Source of the DNA: Mesorhizobium loti | Lineage (GTDB): Bacteria; Pseudomonadota; Alphaproteobacteria; Rhizobiales; Rhizobiaceae | Direction: 5' to 3' | DNA: 64,000 nt | Assembly: GCA_014189435.1 (NCBI GenBank) | Contig: CP050293.1 | Span: 4,717,001-4,781,000 of the forward strand | In this document: one piece after another, positions 33,573 to 41,913 of the stretch | Layout of the letters: the number at the start of each line of letters is the position of its first letter | How positions within the stretch are numbered: the first letter of the stretch is position 1 | Notes under the pieces: model-generated | Told to the model about the DNA's origin: nothing | The model's database searches: none | The model's input: the letters and a program-made list of their open reading frames with translations, nothing else | Program-made: the position numbers and the translations under genes

Positions 33573-34885
33573 GCAATCTCAGCCTGCGCGAGCGTGACGC
33601 GGCGACGATCGCCCAGATCGGCAAGCTGCGTTTCTCGCCGCTCAGCGTCATCGGCGGTCGGGGCAACCGGCTGATCGAGGAAGGCGGCCGCTCCTTGCTC
33701 GACCTGTCGGGATCGGCCGGTCCGGCGGTGCTCGGCTACGGCCATCCGGCTGTCGTCGAGGCGGTCGAGACGTCGATCCGCAACATGGCAGGCGCCAGCC
33801 TGCTGCTCTACCCGAACGAGCCCGCCGTATCGCTGGCAGAGCGGTTGCTGGCGATCACTCCGGGAGAAGGCGAACGGCGCGTCTGGTTCGGCCATTCCGG
33901 GTCGGATGCCAATGACTGCGCGGTGCGCGTGCTGCAGGCGGCCACGGGCCGCTCGCGCTTCATCTCGTTCATCGGTTCCTATCACGGCAACCTCTCGGGC
34001 TCGATGGGCATCAGCGGCCATACCGCCATGACCCACACACTGCCGCGGCCGGGTGTGCTTCTGCTGCCCTACCCCGATCCTTACCGGCCGAACTTCAGCG
34101 CCAAGGATGTGCTGGCCCTGCTCGACTACCAGTTCGAGACCACATGCCCGCCGCATCAGGTCGCGGCGGTGTTCATCGAGCCGCTGATGTCGGATGGCGG
34201 ACTTATCGTGCCGCCACCCGGCTTCCTCAAGGCGCTGCAGGAGCGTTGCCGCAAGCACGGCATCAAGATTGTCGTCGATGAGGTCAAGGTCGGGCTCGCC
34301 CGCAGTGGTCTGATGCACTGCTTTCAGCACGAAAGATTGACGCCGGACCTCGTCGTCTTCGGCAAAGGCATCGGCGGCGGCCTGCCGCTGTCAGCCGTGA
34401 TCGGACCAAAGGAAATCATGGACCATGCACCGGCCTTCGCGCTGCAGACGACCGCAGGCAACCCGGTGGCGACATCGGCCGGCAACGCGGTGCTGAAGAC
34501 CATCGAGACGGAAGGCCTGGTCGAGCGCTCGGCGCGGATCGGTACGCTGTTTTCCGATGCACTGCGGGCACTCGCCGCCAGGCACGAGATCATCGGTGAC
34601 GTGCGCGGGCGCGGCCTTGCCATCGGCGTCGACCTGGTCAAGAACCGCGCGACGCGCGAGCCCGTTCCAGCCACGACCACGGCCAAGATCATCTACCGCG
34701 GCTACGAACTGGGCGCGGCCTTCACCTATGTCGGGCTGAAGGCGAATGTGCTGGAATTCATGCCGCCGCTGACGCTGACGCAGGACGAGGTGGCCGAGGG
34801 TGTGGCGATCGTCGACCAGGCAATCGCTGATGTGAATGCCGGCAAGGTCTCGGACGCAGACGTCGCCTCCTTCATGATGTGGTGA
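33569..34885 (+). CDS. Class III aminotransferase
   Basis: A 438-residue PLP aminotransferase: FGHSGSDANDCAVR (about 107-120), D237 in VVDEVKVGLARSG and K266 in VFGKGIGGGLPLS. The relatives act on omega-amino groups (GABA, ornithine, putrescine, beta-alanine). GTG 33569 overlaps the preceding stop codon (GTGA) and is preferred over an earlier in-frame start inside the upstream gene. Last gene of the rightward operon; no clear terminator follows in the 65 bp before the convergent oxidoreductase gene. Confidence 0.9.
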   Translation: MSNLSLRERDAATIAQIGKLRFSPLSVIGGRGNRLIEEGGRSLLDLSGSAGPAVLGYGHPAVVEAVETSIRNMAGASLLLYPNEPAVSLAERLLAITPGEGERRVWFGHSGSDANDCAVRVLQAATGRSRFISFIGSYHGNLSGSMGISGHTAMTHTLPRPGVLLLPYPDPYRPNFSAKDVLALLDYQFETTCPPHQVAAVFIEPLMSDGGLIVPPPGFLKALQERCRKHGIKIVVDEVKVGLARSGLMHCFQHERLTPDLVVFGKGIGGGLPLSAVIGPKEIMDHAPAFALQTTAGNPVATSAGNAVLKTIETEGLVERSARIGTLFSDALRALAARHEIIGDVRGRGLAIGVDLVKNRATREPVPATTTAKIIYRGYELGAAFTYVGLKANVLEFMPPLTLTQDEVAEGVAIVDQAIADVNAGKVSDADVASFMMW

Positions 34886-34950
34886 ACAAAGGCGCGTCTA
34901 CGGGCTGTGACAGAAATTGTCTCGGCAGCCCTCGATTCGGTGCGCGACAA

Positions 34951-35970
34951 TTATCCTGCGACGCGCACGATGAGCTTGCCGAAATTCTTGCCATCGAGAA
35001 GGCCCAGGAAGGCCTGTGGCGCATTCTCGATGCCATCCACGATATCTTCCCTGTAGCGGACGCGGCCGGACGCGATCCAGTCGGCCATCTCACGATAGAA
35101 GGCCGGCCGCTGGTCGACAAATTCACGCTGGATGAAACCCCTGATCGTCAGGCTGCGGTGCAGCACTTGCTGCATCAATGTCGGCAGCCGGTCGATGCCG
35201 GCATCAGCCATGGCGTTGTATTGCGCGATCAGCCCGCAGACCGGCACACGCGCAAACTCGTTCAGCAGGGGAAACACCGCGTCCCAGATGGGACCGCCGA
35301 CATTCTCGAAATAGATGTCGATGCCATCAGGGCAGGCTGCCTTCAACTGCTCGGCAAAGTCATCGGCACGGTGATCGACGACCGCGTCGAAGCCGAGTTC
35401 GTCTCGCACGAAGGCGCATTTTTCGGCACCGCCGGCGATGCCGACGGCACGCGCCCCCTTGATGCGCGCGATCTGGCCGACAGCCGACCCGACCGCGCCG
35501 CTGGCCGCCGCCACCACGACCGTCTCGCCAGGCTTCGGCTGTCCGATGGTGAGCAGGCCGGCATAGGCTGTGAAGCCCGGCATCCCGAGCACGCCAAGCG
35601 CCGTCGTGACGGGTGCGGCCGCAGGGTCCAGCTTGCGCAGCCCGACACCGTCGGACAGTGCAAAACTCTGCCATCCCGAATGGGACAGGACGATGTCGCC
35701 CTCGGCGAAGTTGGCATGGCGGGATTTGACGACACGCGCGACGGTGCCGCCTTCCATCACGCCGTCGACATCGACCGGCTTGGCATAGGATTTCGTGGCG
35801 TTCATGCGCCCGCGCATATAGGGATCGAGCGACAGGTAAAGGATCTGCAGCAGCAGTTCGCCCTCCCCCGGCTGGACAATTTCAGCGGTCTCGATGCGGA
35901 AGTCGCCTGGCTTCGGCCGGCCTTGCGGTCGCGCCGCGAGCACGATTCGGGTGTTGGTCTGGATCGGCAT
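34951..35970 (-). CDS. NADP-dependent MDR oxidoreductase (CurA/LTB4-dehydrogenase-like)
   Basis: A 339-residue zinc-independent medium-chain reductase. Family marks are LYLSLDPYMRGRM (about 46-58), GMPGFTAYAGL (about 129-139), VVVAAASGAVGSAVGQIARIKGARAVGIAGG (NADPH fold, about 150-180) and IDIYFENVGGPIWDAV. Such enzymes reduce alpha,beta-unsaturated ketones and aldehydes. It is 25 bp downstream of the LLM monooxygenase gene on the same strand and may tidy up a carbonyl product of it; no direct evidence. Confidence 0.9.
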   Translation of the reverse strand: MPIQTNTRIVLAARPQGRPKPGDFRIETAEIVQPGEGELLLQILYLSLDPYMRGRMNATKSYAKPVDVDGVMEGGTVARVVKSRHANFAEGDIVLSHSGWQSFALSDGVGLRKLDPAAAPVTTALGVLGMPGFTAYAGLLTIGQPKPGETVVVAAASGAVGSAVGQIARIKGARAVGIAGGAEKCAFVRDELGFDAVVDHRADDFAEQLKAACPDGIDIYFENVGGPIWDAVFPLLNEFARVPVCGLIAQYNAMADAGIDRLPTLMQQVLHRSLTIRGFIQREFVDQRPAFYREMADWIASGRVRYREDIVDGIENAPQAFLGLLDGKNFGKLIVRVAG

Positions 35971-35995
35971 TGGAGACCTCTCTGGGCAGGATGTT

Positions 35996-37318
35996 CTACT
36001 CGAAAAACCGGTTGGGCGGCCGCTTCAGGCCGAGATTCTCGCGCAGCGTCGATCCCTCATATTGCCGCCTGAAGATCCCTCGCCGCTGCAGTTCGGGCAC
36101 GACCTTCTCGGCAAAATCATCGAGCCCGGCAGGCAGGTGGGGAAACATGATGTTGAACCCGTCGGAACCCTCGCCGACCAGCCATTCCTCCATCTCGTCG
36201 GCGATTGTTTCAGGCGTGCCGACAAAGGCAAGGCCGGAATAGCCGCCCAGCCTTTGCGCGAGTTGCCTGACCGTCAGGTTTTCCTGGCGCGCCAGTTCGA
36301 TGACGCGCTCGCGGCTGCTCTTGCTCGCATTGGTCTCGGGGATTTCCGGCAAGGGCGCATCCGGGTCAAAACCGGATGCGTCATGCCCGATCGTGATCGA
36401 CAGCGAGGCAATGCCGCTCTCATAATAGACGAGGCTGTCGAGCTTCGCCCGTTTGGCCTGCGCGTCCTCGACGCTGTCGCCGACCACGACAAAGGCACCC
36501 GGCAGGATCTTGATGTCGTCGCGCGACCGGCCGAGTCTTTCCGCACGGCCTTTGACGTCGGCGAAGAAACGCTGCCCCGAGGCGAGATCGGCATGGGCGG
36601 CGAAAATGACCTCCGCTGTTTCGGCCGCCAGCTGGCGTCCTGCCTCCGAGGCGCCGGCCTGGACGATGACCGGCCAGCCCTGCACCGGCCGCGCGATGTT
36701 GAGCGGGCCGCGCACCGAGAGATGCTCACCCTTGTGGTCGAGCACATGCAGCCTGGCCGGATCGAAATAGAGCCCGCTTTCGGCATCACGGATGAAGGCA
36801 TCGTCGGCGAAGCTGTCCCACAGGCCGGTGACCACATCGTAGAATTCCCGCGCCCGCCGGTAGCGCTCGTCATGTTCGACATGCTCGTCGAGGCCGAAGT
36901 TGAGCGCCGCATCCGGATTGGACGTGGTGACGATGTTCCAGCCGGCGCGCCCGCCGCTGATATGGTCCAGCGAGGCGAAGCGGCGGGCAATATGATAGGG
37001 CGCATCGAAGGTGGTCGATGCGGTTGCGACCAGACCGATATGGTCGGTGACGGCGGCCAGCGCCGACAAAAGCGTGAACGGCTCGAACGACGTGACCGTA
37101 TGGCTGCGCCGCAGCGCCTCGATCGGCATGTTGAGAACGGCCAGATGGTCGGCCATGAAGAAGGCGTCGAACTTCGCCGCCTCCAGGGTCTGGGCGAAGC
37201 GCTTCAGATGCGCGAAGTTGAAATTGGCATCAGGATAAGCGCCCGGGTAGCGCCAGGCGCCGGTGTGCAGGCTGACGGGACGCATGAAGGCGCCGAGACG
37301 CAATTGTTTCCGTGTCAT
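35996..37318 (-). CDS. FMN-dependent LLM monooxygenase (NtaA/SnaA/DszA type)
   Basis: A 440-residue flavin-dependent TIM-barrel monooxygenase: LGAFMRPVSLHTGAWRYPGA start, LKRFAQTLEAAKFDAFFMADHL, ISGGRAGWNIVTTSNPDAALNFG (FMN phosphate region), HDERYRRAREFYDVV and VIVQAGASEAGRQLAA. The subfamily (TIGR03860-like) oxidises sulfones, sulfonates, nitrilotriacetate and similar compounds using FMNH2 from a separate reductase. ATG 37318 begins the family sequence; the much longer open frame upstream crosses the terminator at 37475-37507. Confidence 0.92.
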   Translation of the reverse strand: MTRKQLRLGAFMRPVSLHTGAWRYPGAYPDANFNFAHLKRFAQTLEAAKFDAFFMADHLAVLNMPIEALRRSHTVTSFEPFTLLSALAAVTDHIGLVATASTTFDAPYHIARRFASLDHISGGRAGWNIVTTSNPDAALNFGLDEHVEHDERYRRAREFYDVVTGLWDSFADDAFIRDAESGLYFDPARLHVLDHKGEHLSVRGPLNIARPVQGWPVIVQAGASEAGRQLAAETAEVIFAAHADLASGQRFFADVKGRAERLGRSRDDIKILPGAFVVVGDSVEDAQAKRAKLDSLVYYESGIASLSITIGHDASGFDPDAPLPEIPETNASKSSRERVIELARQENLTVRQLAQRLGGYSGLAFVGTPETIADEMEEWLVGEGSDGFNIMFPHLPAGLDDFAEKVVPELQRRGIFRRQYEGSTLRENLGLKRPPNRFFE

Positions 37319-37474
37319 GAAAGTCGTTCCGACCGATCGATACCGTCGAGCACCAGCGCTCGAAGCCTGACTTAAGATCGGACGGTCCGCCCAACTCGGG
37401 AAGGTATTCTGTTCCGCCGCGCCGGGCTTTTGCAGAATTTCAGTTTTTCGCCCGAGCCCCCCCGGGCCCGCGGG

Positions 37475-37507
37475 AAAAAAATGGCCGGGCTCGAATGCGG
37501 CCCGGCC
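37475..37507 (-). terminator. Rho-independent terminator of the 2OG-oxygenase operon
   Basis: GGCCGGG (37483-37489) and CCCGGCC (37501-37507) form a 7-bp GC stem with an 11-nt loop; on the minus strand it is followed by seven T residues (complement of 37475-37481). It lies in the 352-bp gap (37319-37670) after the 2OG-oxygenase gene. The rest of the gap, before the LLM gene, has a small dyad CGGAC-G-GTCCG (37379-37389) and presumably the LLM promoter; no gene is seen there. Confidence 0.75.
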
Positions 37508-37670
37508 AAAAAGAAGGTCAAAACCTTCAGAGGGGAACACCGTCCAGCGGAATGGGAGGAAACCGCCGAACGATTTTACCTGTTTGAGCTTATTTCGAAG
37601 CCTTGGCGACGAATGACATTCCAAAAAATACACAAAACGGCAAAAATTCGTGCGCCATTTTGTCGAATCC

Positions 37671-38690
37671 TTACGAGCCCGCGGTTCCGGTCTCGAGAAG
37701 ATCGGCATAGTGGCGGCGTGCCACGTCGGGATGGGAACGCAGCCGGCTTTTGAGCACATTGGTGCCGACATCGCGGAACAACGGGTTGTCGGGATCGCTT
37801 GCCGGCCCGCGCGCCTGCGCCGCCAGTTCCTCGGAAAGGCCGAGAAGCGGAATGGTCGCATCGAGCCGGGCGCTGAAGAAGAAAGGAACGGAGATCCGCT
37901 CGACGCCGGCAGGCGGCGTCACGACGCGGTGCACGGTGGCGCGGAGATATCCATTCGACGCCAGTTCGAGCAGCTCGCCGATGTTGACGACCAGCGTTCC
38001 AGGCAGCGGATCCACATTCACCCAGCTTCCGTCATATTCGACCTGCAGCCCCTTGTTGTCGTCCTGCAGCAGCAGGGTCAGGAAACCGCCATCCTTGTGC
38101 GCGCCGACGCCCTGGTCGCCTTCGGTCGCGTCACGGCCGGGATAACGCACGATCTTCATGCGATGGTTGGGCGAGTCGCGGTAGATCGCGTCGAAGGCAT
38201 CCTCGGGTTGATCGAGCGACAGCGCGAAGGCCTTCAGCAGCCGGATCGCCACCGCTGTCGCCTTGGTCTGCCATGCCAGCAGCGCCGGCTTGAGTTCAGG
38301 CAGTGCAGACGGCCACTGGTTCGGCCCTTGCAGCCGTGTCCACGGTGCAATTCCAGGTCCCTGCGCGATGGGCTGGCGCTCGACGCCGATGTCGAGTTGC
38401 TCACGCCAATCGGCCGCGCCCTTGGTCAGTTCGCCGCCGGCGCGGGTGTAGCCGCGAAACTGCGAGGATTTCACCATTTCGATCGCCAGCTTGTCGGCCT
38501 CCGGCAGCGCGAAGAACCGGCGCGAGGCATCGAGCACGTCGTCGATCTCCGAGGCCGAAATTCCGTGGCCGCTGAGGTAGAAGAAGCCGACATCCCGGGC
38601 CGCCGTGCGCAGGTCCAGGAGAAAGGTACGATATTCGGACGCACCTTGTTCGAGACGACTCAGATCAAGCACCGGCACAATTCTGGGCAT
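37671..38690 (-). CDS. 2-oxoglutarate/Fe(II) oxygenase, IPNS family (copy 2)
   Basis: A 339-residue non-haem iron oxygenase. The facial triad is H198 and D200 (GVGAHKDGGFLTLLLQ) with H254 (ATVHRVVTPP); R265 and S267 (RIS) would bind 2-oxoglutarate. The N-terminal DIOX_N part has DVGFFYLSGHGIS. It is a close paralogue of the oxygenase at 43269-44321, with runs such as WTRLQGPNQWP and LPELKP shared. The substrate is unknown; the transporter genes upstream suggest an imported sulfonate-like compound. ATG 38690 lies 2 bp after the membrane-protein stop. Last gene of its operon. Confidence 0.9.
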   Translation of the reverse strand: MPRIVPVLDLSRLEQGASEYRTFLLDLRTAARDVGFFYLSGHGISASEIDDVLDASRRFFALPEADKLAIEMVKSSQFRGYTRAGGELTKGAADWREQLDIGVERQPIAQGPGIAPWTRLQGPNQWPSALPELKPALLAWQTKATAVAIRLLKAFALSLDQPEDAFDAIYRDSPNHRMKIVRYPGRDATEGDQGVGAHKDGGFLTLLLQDDNKGLQVEYDGSWVNVDPLPGTLVVNIGELLELASNGYLRATVHRVVTPPAGVERISVPFFFSARLDATIPLLGLSEELAAQARGPASDPDNPLFRDVGTNVLKSRLRSHPDVARRHYADLLETGTAGS

Positions 38691-38692
38691 GG

Positions 38693-39025
38693 TCAGGTTC
38701 CTTCTTTTCTCTGCCTTGGATTTTGCATGACGCTCCCCCACAGAAGCGCGAAACTGGAAACGACCGCTCCCGTCCACAGCAGTTCGGGCGAATAGCGCCT
38801 GATGCCGAGGAAATGCCAGGTCTTGCACAGCGACATGGCGAGCGAGCAGCGATCGGATGTCTGCAGCAGGCACGGCAGGGTGCGCTCGATCGGAAAGCCG
38901 GTGTTCGACATGACTTGCGCATAGACGATCGCCCACCAGACGAGGGCGACTAGCGTCAGGGCAATCCCCGCCGCTTCCAGCCAGCGCAGCGAAGACGACT
39001 TCCTAGCCGATGCGTTTTCGGTCAT
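38693..39025 (-). CDS. Small two-helix membrane protein with periplasmic cysteines
   Basis: A 110-residue protein. Residues about 16-37 and 80-98 are hydrophobic helices; the loop between them (about 38-79) holds three cysteines (PCLLQTSDRCSLAMSLCKTW) and by the positive-inside rule would face the periplasm. I do not recognise a family. It is likely real: its ATG overlaps the ATPase stop (ATGA), and the next gene starts 2 bp after it. An accessory of the importer, or a redox or metal-related helper of the oxygenases, are possible roles. Confidence 0.7.
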   Translation of the reverse strand: MTENASARKSSSLRWLEAAGIALTLVALVWWAIVYAQVMSNTGFPIERTLPCLLQTSDRCSLAMSLCKTWHFLGIRRYSPELLWTGAVVSSFALLWGSVMQNPRQRKEGT

Positions 39026-39813
39026 GCCGAGAACCCGAGAATTTCGAGGATATGCTGGCGCTGGGCGACGATGCGAGGGTCGTCGCGCCGCCGAGGATAG
39101 GGCAGATCGACCGAAACCTCTGCCTTGATGCGCGCCGGGCGCTCGGTCAGCACGATGACGCGTTCGGACAACAGCAGCGCCTCTTCGACGTCGTGGGTGA
39201 CCAGAATGACCGTGTATCCGGCCTGCCGCCAGAGCGCCAAAAGCTCCTCCTGCATGGTCAGCCGGGTGAGCGAGTCCAGCCGTCCCAGCGGCTCATCGAG
39301 CAACAGCAGGCGCGGGTCGTTGACCAGGGCACGCGCCAGTGCGGCACGTTGCGCCATGCCGCCGGAGAGCTGATGCGGAAAGGCGGAGGCGAAGGCTTCG
39401 AGCTTGACCAGGCGAAGCGCATCATCGATCCGCTTCTCGCTGCCGGCCAGAACGCCGCGCGCTTCCGGCCCGATGGCGACATTGTCGCGAACGGTCCGCC
39501 ACGGAAACAGGGTCGGATCCTGAAACACCAGAACGCGCGAAGGATCCGGCCTGGCGACGATTGTGCCATCCGCCAGAACGCCGCCGCTGGTCGGCCTTTC
39601 CAGCCCTGCGGCCAGCCGCAGCAAGGTCGACTTGCCGCAGCCGGACGGGCCGAGCAGCGCCACGAACTCGCCCGGCGCCACGGCCAGGTCGATCTGGCGC
39701 AGCACCGGCAAGGGCTGCCCATCCAGATCGTATTGATGCGAGACGCCCTGGAAGTCGACAGCCAGACCGGCAGAGTTATCGGATGCTGCGTGAACGGCGG
39801 CAGAGGCTACCAC
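39022..39813 (-). CDS. Sulfonate/nitrate-type ABC ATPase (SsuB/TauB family)
   Basis: A 263-residue ATPase: Walker A GPSGCGKST, signature LSGGMAQRAALARAL, Walker B LLLLDEPLGRLDSLTR, H-loop VTHDVEEALLLSERV, and the SsuB/TauB-like RVLVFQDPTLFPWRTV Q-loop. GTG 39813 was chosen because AAGGGGG lies about 8 nt upstream; a TTG 21 bp earlier is also in frame. The start overlaps the end of the permease gene by 7 bp. Confidence 0.92.
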   Translation of the reverse strand: MVASAAVHAASDNSAGLAVDFQGVSHQYDLDGQPLPVLRQIDLAVAPGEFVALLGPSGCGKSTLLRLAAGLERPTSGGVLADGTIVARPDPSRVLVFQDPTLFPWRTVRDNVAIGPEARGVLAGSEKRIDDALRLVKLEAFASAFPHQLSGGMAQRAALARALVNDPRLLLLDEPLGRLDSLTRLTMQEELLALWRQAGYTVILVTHDVEEALLLSERVIVLTERPARIKAEVSVDLPYPRRRDDPRIVAQRQHILEILGFSA

Positions 39814-40808
39814 TGCACGACCCCCTTCTGCCAACCGAGCAGCCGGTCGCGCACGACAAACAGCAGCTTGACGAGACCCGAACAGAGCAACGCCATGATG
39901 ATCAGCATGGCATAGACGTTGGCATAGGCCGAATAGGCGGTCTGGAACTGCAGATACCAGCCGAGGCCGTATTTAGCGCCGAGCATTTCGGCGACCACCA
40001 GCACGGCAAAGGAATAATACAGCCCCATGAACAGGCCGACGAAGACATGCGGCAAGGCAGCCGGTATCGCCACGCGCAGAACCAGATAGCGGCTGCTGGC
40101 GCCGAGCGTGCGTGCCACGTCGTAGAAGGAACGGTTGACCGAGTTGACGCCCGACGCGGTCAGGATCGCGACCGGTATGCCGGATGCAACCGCGACAAGG
40201 AACAGGCTGGCCTGGAACGTCGTCGGGAACAGGAAGAAGGTTGCCGGGATCCAGGCGCTCGCCGGCACCGGCCCGATCAGTTTCAGCACCGGCATGCCCC
40301 AATAGGCGAAGGTTTTGGACCAGCCTAGCGCAACGCCGCCGATGAAGCCGACGATGATGCCGCTGAAGAACCCGATCGTCCACAGCCGCGCCGTGTAGGC
40401 GATGCAGATGAGGATGCGCTGCCAGTCGACGATATAGACATGCAAGAGGCCGTGCGGTGGCGAGAAGAAAGGTTTCGGCATCCAGCCGAGCTTGGCCGTG
40501 ATCAGCTCCCAGAGCGCGAACCAGAGGCCGAGCGCGATCAGCCAGGGGCCGTAGTGGATCACCCCGCGGCCAAATCCACCAAGCTTTTCAACGCTGAACG
40601 CGAGACCGGCAAGGACCACCGCTCCAGCGACCAGCAGGGCGACGAAGACATCGCGGCTGCCCCACGGCACGACATCGGGAAAGGCAACCGTGACAATGGC
40701 AGCGAGCAGCCAAGCCGAGGCGGCATAGAGCCCGTGCTTCCACACGGGCCCGGCAAAAGCGGAAGAAACACCCTTTTCGCCTGCGTCCTTGTCGACCGCT
40801 GCGCTCAT
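39807..40808 (-). CDS. Sulfonate/nitrate-type ABC permease (SsuC/TauC family)
   Basis: A 333-residue permease. The C-terminal 240 residues are the usual SsuC-like unit, with ARTLGASSRYLVLRVAIPAALPHVFVGL as the EAA loop. The N-terminal 90 residues add two further hydrophobic segments (about 28-46 and 53-74) compared with ordinary SsuC (about 260 aa), so this is an extended variant. Start ATG 40808 (or GTG 40811). Lies between the binding protein and ATPase genes. Confidence 0.9.
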   Translation of the reverse strand: MSAAVDKDAGEKGVSSAFAGPVWKHGLYAASAWLLAAIVTVAFPDVVPWGSRDVFVALLVAGAVVLAGLAFSVEKLGGFGRGVIHYGPWLIALGLWFALWELITAKLGWMPKPFFSPPHGLLHVYIVDWQRILICIAYTARLWTIGFFSGIIVGFIGGVALGWSKTFAYWGMPVLKLIGPVPASAWIPATFFLFPTTFQASLFLVAVASGIPVAILTASGVNSVNRSFYDVARTLGASSRYLVLRVAIPAALPHVFVGLFMGLYYSFAVLVVAEMLGAKYGLGWYLQFQTAYSAYANVYAMLIIMALLCSGLVKLLFVVRDRLLGWQKGVVQW

Positions 40809-40819
40809 CACTGTGACCG

Positions 40820-41854
40820 TCAGGCCAGAATGTCGACCGTCACCCGCTGTGCGAGTTCCGCCGGGTCGGTGGTGGGATCGAGGACCTTGATCAAGGCGAG
40901 ATCAGCGGCGGCGTGCTTCACCTGGTCCTGAAGATCCTTGCCGACCGGATGGTTGTGCAGCACCCATGAGGCAATCTCGTCGCGGATATCTTCAAAGGGG
41001 AAGCCCGGGTTGAGATTGTCGACGAACCACTTGGCCACCTCGTCTGGATGCGCCGCTGCATATTCGTGGATCTCGATGTCGGCTTCGGCCAGCCTCCGGA
41101 TGGCATCCTTGTTGGCGTCCAGGAAGGCCGAATTGACGCCAAGCACACAGCAGACCGCGCCCTCGAACGAGCCGGTTTGCGTGTTGGCAACCTCGACAAG
41201 GTCGAACTTCTTCTTGTGGGAATAGGCCCACGGATCGAGATGCGCCAGCGCGTCGGCCTGGCCCTTGCCAACCGTTTCGCCGACCAGATCGAACGGCACG
41301 TTGAGCCAGTTCACATCATTTTCGGGATCGAGGCCGGCCTTGGCCAGCGCGACCTGGAAGGAGTGTTTGGGTGGGCTGGCGACATCGTAGGAGACGATGG
41401 TCTTGCCCTTCAGTCCTTCGAGCGTGGTGACGCCGGAGGCCTTGGACGCCAGCAGCCTTGTACAGCCGCCATGCGAGCCGACGAAGAGCTTGACGTCCAG
41501 CCCCTGCTCCAGCGGCTTGACCCAGTCATAGAGCAAGCCGGCGCCGGCATCCGTCTTGTTGGTGGCGATCGACTGGATCAGCGTCTGGCCGCTGGCACCT
41601 TGATAGTAGAGCTCGATGTCGAGATCATGCTTGGCATAGATGCCCTTCGACAGGGCGAAGGCGATCGGCGAATGGCAAGCCGCGAACTCGGTCCACGACA
41701 ACCGCACCTTGGTCGCATTGCCGGCAATGGCGTAGCTGGTCGGCCTGGCGAGCAGGCCTACAGCCGCGGCGCCAACACCAAGCGCGCCGGCGGCGCGCAG
41801 AACACCGCGCCGCGAGATTTTCGATGTTGCCGTGATTTTCCTGCTGGAAGTCAA
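40820..41854 (-). CDS. Sulfonate/nitrate-type periplasmic binding protein, Tat-exported
   Basis: A 344-residue SsuA/TauA/NrtA-type binding protein. A twin-arginine signal, SRRGVLRAAGALGVGAAAVG (about 14-33), suggests Tat export. The mature part starts near NATKVRLSWTEFAACHSPIAFALSKGIYAKHDLDIELYYQ, the family opening. The internal CC pair (AVCCVLG) is unusual. A TTG start at 41854 follows a strong AGGAGGGG site. It follows the sulfhydrylase gene by 59 bp and heads the transporter part of the operon. Confidence 0.9.
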   Translation of the reverse strand: MTSSRKITATSKISRRGVLRAAGALGVGAAAVGLLARPTSYAIAGNATKVRLSWTEFAACHSPIAFALSKGIYAKHDLDIELYYQGASGQTLIQSIATNKTDAGAGLLYDWVKPLEQGLDVKLFVGSHGGCTRLLASKASGVTTLEGLKGKTIVSYDVASPPKHSFQVALAKAGLDPENDVNWLNVPFDLVGETVGKGQADALAHLDPWAYSHKKKFDLVEVANTQTGSFEGAVCCVLGVNSAFLDANKDAIRRLAEADIEIHEYAAAHPDEVAKWFVDNLNPGFPFEDIRDEIASWVLHNHPVGKDLQDQVKHAAADLALIKVLDPTTDPAELAQRVTVDILA

Positions 41855-41913
41855 TGTCCCCTCCTGTGATCGGATCGATGTGGAGCTAGTGATTTGTTCG
41901 CCAGAAAAATGCC

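Noticed and set aside
37319-37861. N-terminal extension of the LLM monooxygenase to about 620 residues
   Set aside because: The extension crosses a terminator and a neighbouring oxygenase gene, while the family sequence starts exactly at ATG 37318.
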